Positions 18,420 through 27,682 are shown, counted from the first letter of the stretch. The stretch is 64,000 nt of DNA from Leptospira noumeaensis (GCF_004770765.1 NZ_RQFK01000011.1:310001-374000); one strand, 5' to 3'. Notes: generated by a model from the sequence alone, not told the origin. Numbers and translations are program-made.

Positions 18420-18448
18420 TACTTTTTTAGAATTTTTCTAAAAAAGTA
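18420..18448. promoter_or_regulatory. Perfect 13-bp-arm palindrome upstream of the TRAP operon
   Basis: TACTTTTTTAGAA (18420-18432) and its exact complement (18436-18448) are separated by three bases. The palindrome lies 66 bases downstream of the lipoprotein stop and 73 bases before the tatT start. It could terminate the upstream unit or act as an operator/attenuator for the TRAP operon. Another short inverted repeat, GCATTT/AAATGC, lies upstream at about 18369-18385. Confidence 0.5.
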
Positions 18449-18521
18449 GCCCCAAGGAACGAACTTGAGGATACAAATAGAAAGGGAGTATTCCCTGTTA
18501 TCTTTTGGAGGATGATACAAA

Positions 18522-19424
18522 ATGTACCAAACAAAACATTGGTCAAAAATCGCAATGGCAGGACTAGTTTTAGTTTCTGTTGTTGCTTGTGGAAAATCAA
18601 GATCTGTCAAAATCTCTGACTCGAATGTAGAGAGAGCCACTACCCCAGCAAAACTACCTGCTGACATTGAAAAACTCTGGAAAAACAGACAAAACGAACA
18701 AGACCTCAGACAAGCACTTGTTGGTTTAGAGAAATTTGCTATTGAGAACCCTCAATATGCTGACGTAAAAGTTTTGCTCTGCCGAGGAAACTACCTATTA
18801 AGTGACGGACATCTTTGGTTAAAACTTACAGGTGACGCCGATGCAGACGAAAAAGTAAAAGAGGAATCCATCCAATTTTATGATGCTGCTGTGACTTGGT
18901 GTGAAGCTGCTCTTGCATTAAATCCAAAATTTAGAGACAAGGTAGTCAAAGAAAAACTAGCGATTGAAAAATCTTTAGATGTTCTTGGCCCACAAGACAT
19001 TGATGCTCTCTACTGGAGATACGCATCCCTTGCTAAATGGTCTCGTTTGGTAGGATTTACCACATTACTTGCAAACCGTTCTAATTTTTCTGCAATGGTG
19101 AACCGAGTCAAAGAAATCGAAAAATCCATGGGTAAAGAATATTTCTACTCTGCAACACTCAGATATGATGCAGCAAGTAACGCTCTTTCTCCAACGGGAG
19201 ATAAAAAGCTCGCAGCAAAACTTTTTGAAGAAGCAATTGCAAAACACCCTAACTACTTTGCGGTTCGAGTTTTGTATGCAGAAAGTAGCTTAAAAGGAAA
19301 CGAAGACAAATTCAAAAAACAATTGGAATATGTTTTGAAAGGAAAAGCTGCATCCCTTCCTGAAATCGAAGCGGATCAAATCGTAGAACAACGTAAAGCT
19401 AAGAAATTACTCGACGAACTATAG
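18522..19424 (+). CDS. tatT: TRAP transporter-associated lipoprotein TatT
   Basis: This 300-residue lipoprotein (lipobox SVVAC) is built of helices with TPR-like pattern (AVTWCEAALALNPKFRDKVV; KLFEEAIAKHPNYFAVRVLYAESSL). It is followed at once by DctP-, DctQ- and DctM-type genes. In Treponema pallidum the T component (Tp0956) forms a trimer that docks the P component. The order and spacing here match that TPAT system. A strong GGAGGA site precedes the ATG. It is probably anchored in a membrane leaflet facing the periplasm, handing ligand to the P protein. Confidence 0.88.
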   Translation: MYQTKHWSKIAMAGLVLVSVVACGKSRSVKISDSNVERATTPAKLPADIEKLWKNRQNEQDLRQALVGLEKFAIENPQYADVKVLLCRGNYLLSDGHLWLKLTGDADADEKVKEESIQFYDAAVTWCEAALALNPKFRDKVVKEKLAIEKSLDVLGPQDIDALYWRYASLAKWSRLVGFTTLLANRSNFSAMVNRVKEIEKSMGKEYFYSATLRYDAASNALSPTGDKKLAAKLFEEAIAKHPNYFAVRVLYAESSLKGNEDKFKKQLEYVLKGKAASLPEIEADQIVEQRKAKKLLDEL

Positions 19425-19444
19425 ACATTAACTAGGAGAACTAG

Positions 19445-20452
19445 ATGTTTTTAAAACAATTAAAGTATTTAGTTTGTGTAAGTTTGGCCCTCACGATCAG
19501 TGGGGGTTTATTTGCCCAAACAACCGTTAAGTTGGCAACTGTAGCACCGGAAGGATCTCCGTGGGCGAATGAACTTGCTAAAATCAAAAAGAAAATTGAA
19601 TCAGAATCCCAAGGCCAAATTAAGTTTAAAATTTACCCTGGTGGACAGATGGGTGGAGAAAACGAAATCCTCCAACAGGTCATCCGTGGGAAACTACAAG
19701 GTGCTGGTCTTACCGCAGGTGCTCTCGCGAACACTGTAAAGGAATTAAACGTACTCGAGATTCCTTATCTATTTGATTCTTACGCACAAGCGGACTGTGT
19801 TTTAGATGACCATTTACAAGAAGACTTTCGTAAATTATTTGAAGCCAAAGGACTCATTTTTGTGACTTGGGCAGAAAATGGATACCGTTCCATTGGAACC
19901 AAATCCGCTCCTGTCAAAACACCAGAAGATCTTAAAGGTGTTAAAATCAGAATCCAAGAATCTCCTGTTCATATTGCTTATTGGAAACAATTAGGTGTGA
20001 GTGGAATTCCTATCGCGATTCCAGAAGTTCTTCCGTCCCTCCAAACAGGTGTGGTAGAAGGATTTGATAACACTCCTCTTTTCACTTTGGCAGCAGAATG
20101 GCAAACTGCGATCAAATACTTCACTTTGACTCGCCATATTTACCAACCTGCAGCCATCCTTTATTCCAAAAAGTTTTGGGACACATTAAATGATGAGCAA
20201 AAGAAAACACTTATGGGTGAAGGAAATAAACTCGCTCCAGGTGCTAGACAAGCGGTTCGTTCTATCGAAAAGAACATGATTGCTACATTAAAAAAAGCTG
20301 ATGTAGTTGTTTACGAACCTTCTAAATCTGATTTAGCAGGGTTTAAGTCTGCAGCCGGTGCCGTTTCAGGCCAAGTGGTTGGAAAAATCGGCGGTCAATC
20401 CAAATCGATCTACGACAAAATCCAAAAAGCCAAAGCAGCTTGCGGCCCATAA
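19445..20452 (+). CDS. TRAP transporter substrate-binding protein, DctP family (TatP)
   Basis: This 335-residue protein has a cleavable signal peptide (SGGLFAQ) and typical DctP features: VAPEGSPWANELAKIKK, GGQMGGENEILQQV, and the ligand-binding arginine region LKGVKIRIQESP. It binds a small ligand, often a carboxylate or hydrophobic compound, in the periplasm and delivers it to the QM permease. The specific ligand is not readable. It lies 20 bases after tatT with AGGAGA before the ATG. Confidence 0.95.
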   Translation: MFLKQLKYLVCVSLALTISGGLFAQTTVKLATVAPEGSPWANELAKIKKKIESESQGQIKFKIYPGGQMGGENEILQQVIRGKLQGAGLTAGALANTVKELNVLEIPYLFDSYAQADCVLDDHLQEDFRKLFEAKGLIFVTWAENGYRSIGTKSAPVKTPEDLKGVKIRIQESPVHIAYWKQLGVSGIPIAIPEVLPSLQTGVVEGFDNTPLFTLAAEWQTAIKYFTLTRHIYQPAAILYSKKFWDTLNDEQKKTLMGEGNKLAPGARQAVRSIEKNMIATLKKADVVVYEPSKSDLAGFKSAAGAVSGQVVGKIGGQSKSIYDKIQKAKAACGP

Positions 20453-20473
20453 GTTAAGGAAGGATATAGATAC

Positions 20474-21169
20474 ATGAAATTCGTCGAACGAATTCTAAAT
20501 ACTTTGAGTTTCGGCGAGAAATGGGCGGGGGGAATTTGTTTCCTTCTGCTCACTCTTCTCATGATTGCTGACGTTTCCAAACGAGAGGTAGTCGATAAAG
20601 TTTTTAATTGGATCCTTGAAACCACAGAAGCCTATCCAAATACCGGCGTTGCTGGTTTTGTTGGGGACTGGAGTGTCTACATTGCAGAATCCATTCACAG
20701 TGGATCTTCTGGATTTATTGAGTGGCTTGGCCTTGGTGGAATCATTTGGGCACAAAAACTCTCCCTCTATTTTATGTTATGGGGTGGTCTTTTTGGATCA
20801 GCACTTGCAAGTGCAAAAGGTTCCCACTTACGTCCAGAAATTGCAGACAAAGTATTACCAAAAAAACTTTTACCTTATGTTAAGGTAATCGAACAGTGGG
20901 TAATTTCTTTTTTCTTTTTATTCCTAGCATACCTATCTGTCATTTATGTTCTAGAAAGTATCACCTTAGATGAAGTGAATCCTGTAACGGAAATTCACTT
21001 ATGGAAAGTACAAGTTATTTTTCCTTACATCTTTATCTCTATGGGTTTCAGACATTTGTGTTACGGAATTTTTCCAGCACTCATTCCTTCCGATATCAAT
21101 GAAGCTACAGAAGCTTTGGAACTTGCGGAAAAAGAACTTTCCGAATCTAATTCACGGGGGAATCACTAA
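20474..21169 (+). CDS. TRAP transporter small permease, DctQ family
   Basis: The 231-residue membrane protein has four main hydrophobic segments and the DctQ pattern FFLFLAYLSVIYV and VIFPYIFISMGFRHLCYGI. Compared with many DctQ proteins, about 50 additional residues lie between the first two segments. It overlaps the dctM start by one base (TAATG), and AAGGAAGGA lies just upstream of its own ATG. Confidence 0.9.
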   Translation: MKFVERILNTLSFGEKWAGGICFLLLTLLMIADVSKREVVDKVFNWILETTEAYPNTGVAGFVGDWSVYIAESIHSGSSGFIEWLGLGGIIWAQKLSLYFMLWGGLFGSALASAKGSHLRPEIADKVLPKKLLPYVKVIEQWVISFFFLFLAYLSVIYVLESITLDEVNPVTEIHLWKVQVIFPYIFISMGFRHLCYGIFPALIPSDINEATEALELAEKELSESNSRGNH

Positions 21170-22470
21170 TGGGTTCTTGGGGAATACTCCTACTCTTACT
21201 TGCTTTAATTTTACTCAGACAACCACTCATCGTACTGATGGGTGCCATCACTGTGTATTGTTATTATTTTTTACCAGACCCTCCGCTTGAGTCTTTTCAA
21301 GAACTCAATAGCATCATAGGGGATTTGTTTTTTGCCGGTGATAAAGAAATCCTACTTGCGATTCCTCTTTTCATCATTGCAGGAAATTTGATGACTCATG
21401 GAAGTATTGCAAGACGACTCATTCGGATTGCCCAAGCCATGACAGCACCCATTCCTGCCGGCCTAGCAATCGCAGGGGTATTTTCTTGCGGGATCTTTGC
21501 TGCCATTTCTGGATCCTCACCGGTGACTCTCATTGCCATTGGTGGTCTCATGTATCCTTCCCTTACCAAAGCAGGATACCCAACTCAGTTTTCCATGGGC
21601 CTTCTTGCCTCTGGGGGAACTCTTGGAATCATCATCCCGCCGAGCATTCCAATGATCGTTTATGCGATTATGGTGGGAGTTTCTGTTACCGATCTTTTCA
21701 TCGCAGGGATTGGTCCTGGAATTTTACTCATGTCTCTTCTTATGATCTACTCCGTGTTTCGCGCAGGAAATGTAGGACGTGGAAAATGGGACTGGGCAGA
21801 AATCCGCACCGCTTGGAAAGAAGGTGTGCTTGCCCTTCTTATGCCAGTGGTCATTCTCGGGGGAATCTACTCTGGTTTTTTTACTGCTACAGAATCAGCG
21901 GCCATTGCGGTATTTTATGCGATCCTCGTAGAAGTATTCATCCACAAAGAACTTAGTTTTCCTAAGATTCCCAAAATCATGGCAGAAAGTGCTGAGATGC
22001 TCGGAATTCTATTCCTGATCTTAATCCTTGCCGTTAGTTTGAACAAGTTCATGATCGAAAACGAAATTCCTCAAAATCTCGTAGCGACCATGTCTGAACT
22101 CATTTCAAGCCCGGTGACCTTCCTCATTGGTGTGAACGTTTTGTTACTCATCGTGGGAATGTTTATGGATATTATGAGTGCCATTCTTGTACTGGCTCCA
22201 CTACTTGCGCCAATGGCAGTCAACTATGGAATCAATCCCGTTCACTTCGGAATCATTATGATTGTGAACTTAGAAATTGGTTACTTAACGCCGCCAGTGG
22301 GTGTGAACTTATTTGTGGCATCTGGTATCTTCAAACAACCGTTAGGTAAGGTCATCCAATCGGTAGCTCCTATTGTGGGACTCTTCCTGATTGGACTCAT
22401 GCTCATCAGTTGGATACCTGAAATATCCCTGGGACTTTTAGGCGGGGAAGCAGCGGCACCAACACCTTAA
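21169..22470 (+). CDS. TRAP transporter large permease, DctM family
   Basis: This 433-residue protein has about twelve membrane segments and DctM hallmarks: FSCGIFAAISGSSPVTLIAIG, GLLASGGTLGIIIPPSIPMIVY and the second-half repeat LEIGYLTPPVGVNLFV. These regions bind sodium ions in characterised TRAP transporters, which are ion-driven symporters. It completes the operon and is followed by a terminator. Confidence 0.96.
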   Translation: MGSWGILLLLLALILLRQPLIVLMGAITVYCYYFLPDPPLESFQELNSIIGDLFFAGDKEILLAIPLFIIAGNLMTHGSIARRLIRIAQAMTAPIPAGLAIAGVFSCGIFAAISGSSPVTLIAIGGLMYPSLTKAGYPTQFSMGLLASGGTLGIIIPPSIPMIVYAIMVGVSVTDLFIAGIGPGILLMSLLMIYSVFRAGNVGRGKWDWAEIRTAWKEGVLALLMPVVILGGIYSGFFTATESAAIAVFYAILVEVFIHKELSFPKIPKIMAESAEMLGILFLILILAVSLNKFMIENEIPQNLVATMSELISSPVTFLIGVNVLLLIVGMFMDIMSAILVLAPLLAPMAVNYGINPVHFGIIMIVNLEIGYLTPPVGVNLFVASGIFKQPLGKVIQSVAPIVGLFLIGLMLISWIPEISLGLLGGEAAAPTP

Positions 22471-22502
22471 ACTATTAAACTTACATCATTCTTTTTACAA
22501 GG

Positions 22503-22524
22503 ATCATCCGGACACTCGGATGAT
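22503..22524. terminator. Hairpin downstream of dctM
   Basis: ATCATCCG and CGGATGAT are exact complements around a six-base loop. No T-tract follows at once, though a run of eight T occurs 15 bases later. It may aid termination with the next hairpin. Confidence 0.4.
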
Positions 22525-22548
22525 TCGTGACAAAAAGATTTTTTTTAG

Positions 22549-22576
22549 AAAAGCCGGGTTTATCTCGGCTTTTTCT
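22549..22576. terminator. Rho-independent terminator, possibly bidirectional
   Basis: AAAAGCCG/CGGCTTTT stem with a nine-base loop and T-rich sequence after the right arm, A-rich before the left arm. It lies between the convergent dctM and J-domain genes, so it can serve both. Confidence 0.8.
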
Positions 22577-22594
22577 TTTGGTAAGGATTTTGTA

Positions 22595-23125
22595 TTAACG
22601 CAACCAAACACGAAGGCGTTCTAAAGAGTCTTTGGCATCTTTTGCCCAAAGACTAGTAGAATGGTTTTTTATAATTTCCGCATATACTTGAAGGACTGGT
22701 TCTAAGTCTTTACGCAATTGCACAAGTTCTTTGTTCAAACTTCCCGAAAGTTCAATGGGATGTAGGTTTCGTTTTTCGTAATAACTTAAGATTGCTTCTG
22801 TTTCTTTTTCTTTAGCCAATTTGTATTCGTGAAAAACAGGATCTTTGGATGGTTTAATAGGCGGCTTATTTTTATCCCCATAATTTATATCCTCACGACC
22901 GCTTGGTGAGAAGGGTTCTTCTTCCGGATGGATGAGGAGATGGTCTTTTAGGGATTCATAATGTTTGTTTAGTTCCACAAACATCACATCACTGGTAAAC
23001 TCTCCGGAATCGGGATGGTATTTTTTAGCAAGTTTATGATAGGATTCTTTGAGTTCCGATTCGGTAAACCCAGGGCCAAGACCTAAAAAGTGGAGGGAAT
23101 CATTTAACAGTAATTTTTTGTCCAT
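22595..23125 (-). CDS. J-domain protein of the fliS operon
   Basis: The 176-residue protein begins with a J-like domain: DSLHFLGLGPGFTESELKESYHKLAKKYHPDSGEF, split here as helix II and the HPD tripeptide that activates Hsp70 ATPase. The rest is charged and helical with no zinc finger or substrate domain, so it is not DnaJ itself. The ATG at 23125 is preferred over 23185, since it gives a clean start next to the J domain and overlaps the upstream gene by only 22 bases. As third gene after fliS it may recruit DnaK to a flagellar or secretory client. Confidence 0.82.
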   Translation of the reverse strand: MDKKLLLNDSLHFLGLGPGFTESELKESYHKLAKKYHPDSGEFTSDVMFVELNKHYESLKDHLLIHPEEEPFSPSGREDINYGDKNKPPIKPSKDPVFHEYKLAKEKETEAILSYYEKRNLHPIELSGSLNKELVQLRKDLEPVLQVYAEIIKNHSTSLWAKDAKDSLERLRVWLR

Positions 23126-23517
23126 GAGAGGCCAGAAGACTGGATCAAATGTGATTTCAATCGACGTTTGATGCTGAATTCCCAATATTCTTTTTTACTC
23201 TCATTCATTTCGAAAACAAGTAATTCTTGGACTTTCTTTTGGAGATTTCTTGCTTCATCCAACTTTGAAAATACAGATTCAGAAATAGAAATTTCTTCCG
23301 CAGAATGGACTTCCTTTTCCCCTCTTTCCCAAATTTCCCTATCTACTGCTTCCAACTTTCGAACAATGATTTCATTTTTGAATTCGATTTTAACGGCGGA
23401 ATCGGCATCACGATAAGAAAGTAGTTCTTCTTCTCTTTTTAAATTGGAGATGAGTGAATCCAAGTATTGGATCTTTTTTTGTAAGAGCTGAAAGGTTGAA
23501 TGTTTTGCGGAAATCAT
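23104..23517 (-). CDS. Hypothetical coiled-coil protein downstream of fliS
   Basis: This 137-residue protein is nearly all helix with heptad-like leucine/isoleucine spacing (LQKKIQYLDSLISNLKREEELL; KLDEARNLQKKVQELLVFE). I do not recognise a named family. Size, coiled-coil character and position right after fliS are similar to FliT/FlgN-type export chaperones, but this is inference. The start at 23517 lies just past the fliS stop. It is flanked by fliS and a J-domain gene. Confidence 0.7.
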   Translation of the reverse strand: MISAKHSTFQLLQKKIQYLDSLISNLKREEELLSYRDADSAVKIEFKNEIIVRKLEAVDREIWERGEKEVHSAEEISISESVFSKLDEARNLQKKVQELLVFEMNESKKEYWEFSIKRRLKSHLIQSSGLSWTKNYC

Positions 23518-23528
23518 AAATTGAATCT

Positions 23529-23975
23529 TTAACCAGTGATGGAAATTCCCGTAGGCCTTGCGCCGGGTGCCGTATTTGGATTGGGACTGTCTTTTTTTTC
23601 CAGCTCTTCCCAAGAGATTTTTAATTCGATGAGGATTTTGATACATTCTTCAATGATCTTTTTGTCTTTCAGCATATTCGCTTCTAACAATCTTTTCTTC
23701 AAATAAACGTATAAGGACAATAGATTGTTTGCGACTTCTTTCCCCTCTTCCATATTGAGAGAAAGTAAGAGTTCTGTGATGATGTCTTGGGTTTTGATGA
23801 TATTGTTGTTCACAACGTCATACTTTCGGGGAGTCATATTGTCTTTTGCCACACCTAAAAAGCGGATGGCTCCGTCAAAGAGCATCACAATCAGTTTGAT
23901 TTGGCTAACGGTAGATATCTCATTGGCTTTGTATTCATTGTAAGCAGAGGCACCAGTTTTTCTCGCAAGCGACAT
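23529..23975 (-). CDS. fliS: Flagellar export chaperone FliS
   Basis: This 148-residue protein starts SLARKTGASAYNEYKANEISTVSQIKLIVMLFDGAIRFL, split across the conserved N-terminal helix and the LxxMLYDGAI-type signature, with the TNIIKTQDIITEL- and YVYLKKRLLEANM-like later helices. FliS binds flagellin C-termini in the cytoplasm and holds it unfolded until export. The start at 23975 follows AGGAG. The 24005 start would lie within the promoter described at 23995-24021. No fliD is adjacent. Confidence 0.93.
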   Translation of the reverse strand: MSLARKTGASAYNEYKANEISTVSQIKLIVMLFDGAIRFLGVAKDNMTPRKYDVVNNNIIKTQDIITELLLSLNMEEGKEVANNLLSLYVYLKKRLLEANMLKDKKIIEECIKILIELKISWEELEKKDSPNPNTAPGARPTGISITG

Positions 23976-23994
23976 TTTTTTCTCCTGAGTATTC

Positions 23995-24021
23995 CCATCG
24001 ACCAAAAAGGATACTTGCTTA
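23995..24021 (-). promoter_or_regulatory. Candidate sigma-28 (FliA) promoter for fliS
   Basis: On the minus strand TAAGCAAG and GTCGATGG are separated by exactly 11 bases, close to the sigma-28 consensus TAAAGTTT-N11-GCCGATAA. The predicted start of transcription lies about 13 bases before the fliS ATG, which leaves just room for its AGGAG site. Confidence 0.5.
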
Positions 24022-24052
24022 ATGACCCAAGTGAATATTCTTAGAATATCAC

Positions 24053-24667
24053 ATGGGAAAAATAAAACGTGTAGTTTTTTTGGCCTCGGGAAGAGGGTCC
24101 AATTTTACCGCTTCCGTCGAGTACATTCGTAAAAAAAAGCTAAAGATCGACCTGGTAGCCCTTGTGACAGACAACCCGGAAGCTAAGGCCCTAGGCATTG
24201 CCAAATCCTTTGGAATCCCTACAAAGGTCATTCCTTACGCTACCTATTCCCAAAAGGCCGATTACCACAGAGATTTACTCCAAATTGTGGAAGGTTTGGA
24301 ACCAGACCTGGTTGTGGCTTGCGGGTACATGAGAATCTTAAAACCAGAATTTGTCCGCCTGTTTAAAAACAAAATCATCAATGTCCACCCAAGCCTCCTT
24401 CCCGCCTTCCCCGGACTCGATTCCCAAAAACAAGCTCTGGACTATGGGGTGAAGGTTGCAGGGTGTACGGTTCATTTTGTGGAGGAAGGTGTGGACACAG
24501 GTCCCATCATATTGCAAAAAGCGATTGCCATTGCCCCCGAATGGACTGAAAAAGAACTATCCCTTGCAATCCTTGCGGAAGAACACAAAATCCTTCCGCT
24601 CGCTATACAACTGTTTTGTGAAGATAAATTAAAAATCAAAGAACGAAAGGTAGAAATCCTAAAATGA
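24053..24667 (+). CDS. purN: Phosphoribosylglycinamide formyltransferase
   Basis: This 204-residue enzyme transfers a formyl group from 10-formyl-THF to GAR in purine synthesis. It shows the phosphate-binding ASGRGSNF (residues ~10-17), MRILKPEF, the catalytic [13 protein letters not shown] and the aspartate in [13 protein letters not shown]. Length is normal. Its stop overlaps the purH start (ATGA), so the two consecutive pathway enzymes are co-translated. Confidence 0.97.
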   Translation: MGKIKRVVFLASGRGSNFTASVEYIRKKKLKIDLVALVTDNPEAKALGIAKSFGIPTKVIPYATYSQKADYHRDLLQIVEGLEPDLVVACGYMRILKPEFVRLFKNKIINVHPSLLPAFPGLDSQKQALDYGVKVAGCTVHFVEEGVDTGPIILQKAIAIAPEWTEKELSLAILAEEHKILPLAIQLFCEDKLKIKERKVEILK

Positions 24668-26205
24668 TCGAAATCAAACGAGCACTCGTATCCGTATCCG
24701 ATAAAGCCGGAATTACAGAGATCTGTTCCTTCCTCGCCAAAAACGGAGTGGAAATTCTTTCCACTGGCGGAACCTATGATGCCCTCTCCAAAGCAGGAAT
24801 TCCTGTGAAAAAGGTAGATGAGTTTACTGGTTTTCCAGAGATCCTACATGGCCGAGTGAAAACCCTTCATCCAAAAATCCATGGCGGACTCCTTGGTGAC
24901 ACAACAAACCCTGACCATGTAAAACAAATGGAAAGTAATGGAATTGTTCCCATCACCCTTGTGATTGTGAACCTTTATCCTTTTGTCAAAACGGTGATGA
25001 AACCAGATGTAACCCTAGAAGATGCAATCGAAAACATTGATATCGGTGGGCCGTCTATGCTCCGTTCGGCGGCAAAAAATCATAAAAACGTAGTGGTTCT
25101 CACAGATCCAAAAGACTACGAGTCTTTCCAATCAGAGTTTACGGCAAACAAAGGAAAGGTATCACGAGAGACTGCATTTCAGTACGCAGCCAAAGTATTT
25201 TCGGAAACTGCTTCTTATGACTCTGCTATCTCTACTTTCTTTAATAAAAAGTTAGATATCAAATACCCTGATAAAATCACTTTTGCTTTTAATAAAAAAC
25301 AAAAGCTCAGATACGGTGAAAACCCACACCAAGACGCTGCATTTTATGAACCGCTTTTTATCAAATCACAGTTTGAAGCCTTACAAGGAAAAGAACTCTC
25401 CTTCAATAATATGTTGGATTTTGATGCCGCATTTCACGTAGCAAGCCTACTTCCTAAAAATGCTGTTTCCATAGTCAAACACTTAAACCCGTGTGGCATT
25501 GCTTTTGGAGAAAACGTCCTCGAATCCTTTGAACTCGCAAGAAAAACAGATCCTATTTCTGCTTTTGGTGGAATCATTGGAATCCATGGCCGTGTGGAAA
25601 AAGATGCTGCGGAAGAAATCACAAAGAACTTTGTAGAAGGTGTGATTGCTGAAAGTTTTTCTGAGGAAGCTTTGGAGATTTTCGGGAAAAAACCTAACAT
25701 TCGTTTGATCCCTATTGCTAAATTTGATGAGGCCTTGGATGAACTTGATTTACGTTCTCTCCACCACGGACTTCTCATTCAAAATCGTGACTACGATTTG
25801 ATTACAAAAGACAAACTCAAAATTGTTTCGAAAAAACAACCAACTGCTGATGACTTAGAAGGATTGATGTTTGCTTGGAACTGTGTGAAGTTTATCAAAT
25901 CCAATGCCATTGTTTATACGGATCAAAACTCAACTCTTGGAATTGGAGCCGGACAAATGTCTCGAGTGGATTCGGTAGAACTCGGTGCGATGAAAGCGCA
26001 AAAAGTGGGACTTTCTGTTGTAGGGTCTTACGTAGGTAGTGATGCGTTTTTTCCTTTCCGTGATGGAATTGATGCCATTGCCAAAGTGGGTGCAAAGGCC
26101 ATCATCCAACCAGGTGGATCCATCCGTGATGAAGAAGTCATCCAAGCCGCAGACGAACATGGTCTGATTATGGTGTTCACTGGAATGAGGCATTTCCGTC
26201 ACTAA
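24664..26205 (+). CDS. purH: Bifunctional AICAR formyltransferase/IMP cyclohydrolase
   Basis: This 513-residue enzyme carries out the last two steps to IMP. The N-terminal MGS-like cyclohydrolase domain shows [40 protein letters not shown]. The formyltransferase domain has RYGENPHQ, the Lys-His catalytic [12 protein letters not shown] and the C-terminal [10 protein letters not shown]. Full length. It overlaps purN at the start and the next membrane-protein gene at its stop (TAATG). Confidence 0.98.
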   Translation: MIEIKRALVSVSDKAGITEICSFLAKNGVEILSTGGTYDALSKAGIPVKKVDEFTGFPEILHGRVKTLHPKIHGGLLGDTTNPDHVKQMESNGIVPITLVIVNLYPFVKTVMKPDVTLEDAIENIDIGGPSMLRSAAKNHKNVVVLTDPKDYESFQSEFTANKGKVSRETAFQYAAKVFSETASYDSAISTFFNKKLDIKYPDKITFAFNKKQKLRYGENPHQDAAFYEPLFIKSQFEALQGKELSFNNMLDFDAAFHVASLLPKNAVSIVKHLNPCGIAFGENVLESFELARKTDPISAFGGIIGIHGRVEKDAAEEITKNFVEGVIAESFSEEALEIFGKKPNIRLIPIAKFDEALDELDLRSLHHGLLIQNRDYDLITKDKLKIVSKKQPTADDLEGLMFAWNCVKFIKSNAIVYTDQNSTLGIGAGQMSRVDSVELGAMKAQKVGLSVVGSYVGSDAFFPFRDGIDAIAKVGAKAIIQPGGSIRDEEVIQAADEHGLIMVFTGMRHFRH

Positions 26206-26921
26206 TGGAATTTTTTCTTTTCCTCCTATTTCTCACCTTCTTTGGTTTGGTGACAGCTGTATTCGTTTATTATGTTAAGATACTATTCTTTTCAAAAAAA
26301 ACCAATTACCGCAGAGAAGAACTAACAGACATTCGTGGAGATGTGTTCCGCATTTGTTTGGATGTTTTGGAATCGGGGGGAAATTTAATCTACGGGAGCG
26401 GGACCTTTTTCGGAAGTGCCCTTCTTGTTTGGCTTTGGTCCCTTCTTGGATCCGTCCTCGGAGAAAAAGGGCCTGGGCCTTTCGAACATATCTTCCATAT
26501 GCCGATTTTCTTTTTGGCTCTATTCTTTTCCTTTCCGTTTTTAAAAGAGGCTTATCGTGGTGAAAAATACCTCGCTCTCGTAAAACCAACACTCTCAGGT
26601 CTTGCCTTAGGAAATTTAGCGGCCGGTGCCGTACATTACGGCCTGGATCGTGATCTTTTCTTTTTGTTTTATTTGTTACTTCTCTTCGTACAAATTCCGG
26701 TTCTCGTTTTTCTTTGGAACCGGGAACCCATCTTTGGAATGAGTTTTGAGGAAAGTGAATCTTCCTACTCCTATGAATCGGAGGATGATTGGGGAGCACC
26801 TTCCGCGACTTCGGGCTCAGTACAGGAGAATGGTTGGGAAGAGGAAGACGAAGGGCCATTCACCGAAGAAACCGATGATTTTGGTTTGGGGGACGACCCT
26901 TTCCGAGATGATTTTAAGTAA
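26205..26921 (+). CDS. Hypothetical membrane protein with acidic tail
   Basis: The 238-residue protein has an N-terminal helix (residues 2-28), then about four more hydrophobic segments up to residue 170, and a 65-residue C-terminal tail rich in Glu, Asp, Ser and Gly. I do not recognise the family. The one-base overlap with purH (TAATG) indicates co-expression, but a role in purine metabolism is not implied by sequence. The acidic tail could be cytoplasmic and bind cations or proteins. Confidence 0.75.
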   Translation: MEFFLFLLFLTFFGLVTAVFVYYVKILFFSKKTNYRREELTDIRGDVFRICLDVLESGGNLIYGSGTFFGSALLVWLWSLLGSVLGEKGPGPFEHIFHMPIFFLALFFSFPFLKEAYRGEKYLALVKPTLSGLALGNLAAGAVHYGLDRDLFFLFYLLLLFVQIPVLVFLWNREPIFGMSFEESESSYSYESEDDWGAPSATSGSVQENGWEEEDEGPFTEETDDFGLGDDPFRDDFK

Positions 26922-26964
26922 GAAACAGGTTCTCTTTTTCGAAACTTTGACCGATAGAAATCAT

Positions 26965-27636
26965 ATGAAGAAATATCTGGTTTTCCTTCTTTTCCTAGTC
27001 CCTGGACTTCTTAGTGCCCAAACAGAAATGCCCAATAGTTTGGACGGATTTGCAGAAGCTTCTTGGGGAATGACCTTTGAATCCATTCGCGAAAAATTTT
27101 TGTCCATGGCTACCAATCCGGAATCAAAGGAAAAGATCGAACTCTTAAATGAAAAAAAAGAGGAAAGCCTTCTCATCAAAAGAAATGGAATCTTTTATCT
27201 TTACCGTTTTTATAAAACTCCGGAATTACTTAAAGAAGTCCGCCCGAAAAGGGAAGGAACTGCGGAAACCGATCCTTCCATCGATGGACAAACCGAATTT
27301 CGTGAAAATGGAATCCTATTCTCCGTAGGTGTGACTTTCAACTTAGTACCAACAGATAAAATCAAAGAGAAGATGGAAAAGAAATATGGAAAACCCAGGA
27401 AGGAATCCATTGGGGATGACAAAGTTTCTGGCGCTGCCATTTGGGAACTTGTCGAAAGACGTGAGAACCCTCCTCGCGGTGGATTTGCCGTGGTTTGGAG
27501 AGAAGGATACAAAAAAGCTCCTTACACTCGTCGGATAGATTATTTTTCGGCCAACTTAAAAGAGGTGATCGCTAAGGATTATGTCGATTTCTTCAGTGTT
27601 CAAGAAACAAAAACCTTGCGGGATTTAATCCCGTAG
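26965..27636 (+). CDS. Hypothetical exported protein
   Basis: The 223-residue protein has a cleavable signal peptide ([19 protein letters not shown]) and a mature region of mixed alpha/beta character with [22 protein letters not shown] strands and [17 protein letters not shown]. The pattern 'aSWGMsfesvk...kyG.P' occurs in small periplasmic proteins of unknown function. The ATG at 26965 is chosen for the signal peptide. Longer upstream forms lie in another gene. A CGGGAT/ATCCCG hairpin sits at its stop codon (27618-27634). Confidence 0.78.
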   Translation: MKKYLVFLLFLVPGLLSAQTEMPNSLDGFAEASWGMTFESIREKFLSMATNPESKEKIELLNEKKEESLLIKRNGIFYLYRFYKTPELLKEVRPKREGTAETDPSIDGQTEFRENGILFSVGVTFNLVPTDKIKEKMEKKYGKPRKESIGDDKVSGAAIWELVERRENPPRGGFAVVWREGYKKAPYTRRIDYFSANLKEVIAKDYVDFFSVQETKTLRDLIP

Positions 27637-27645
27637 TTACCCTGT

Positions 27646-27682
27646 CTCGTGAGGCTTGGCAATCCAAGCCATCCATACGAGG
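27646..27682 (+). promoter_or_regulatory. Leader hairpin covering the transaldolase ribosome site
   Basis: An inner stem GGCTTGG/CCAAGCC (27653-27659, 27664-27670) with a CAAT loop is enclosed by an outer stem CTCGT/ACGAG (27646-27650, 27677-27681). The outer right arm contains most of the GAGG ribosome site, five bases before the ATG at 27687. This could limit translation or stabilise the processed mRNA. Confidence 0.5.
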
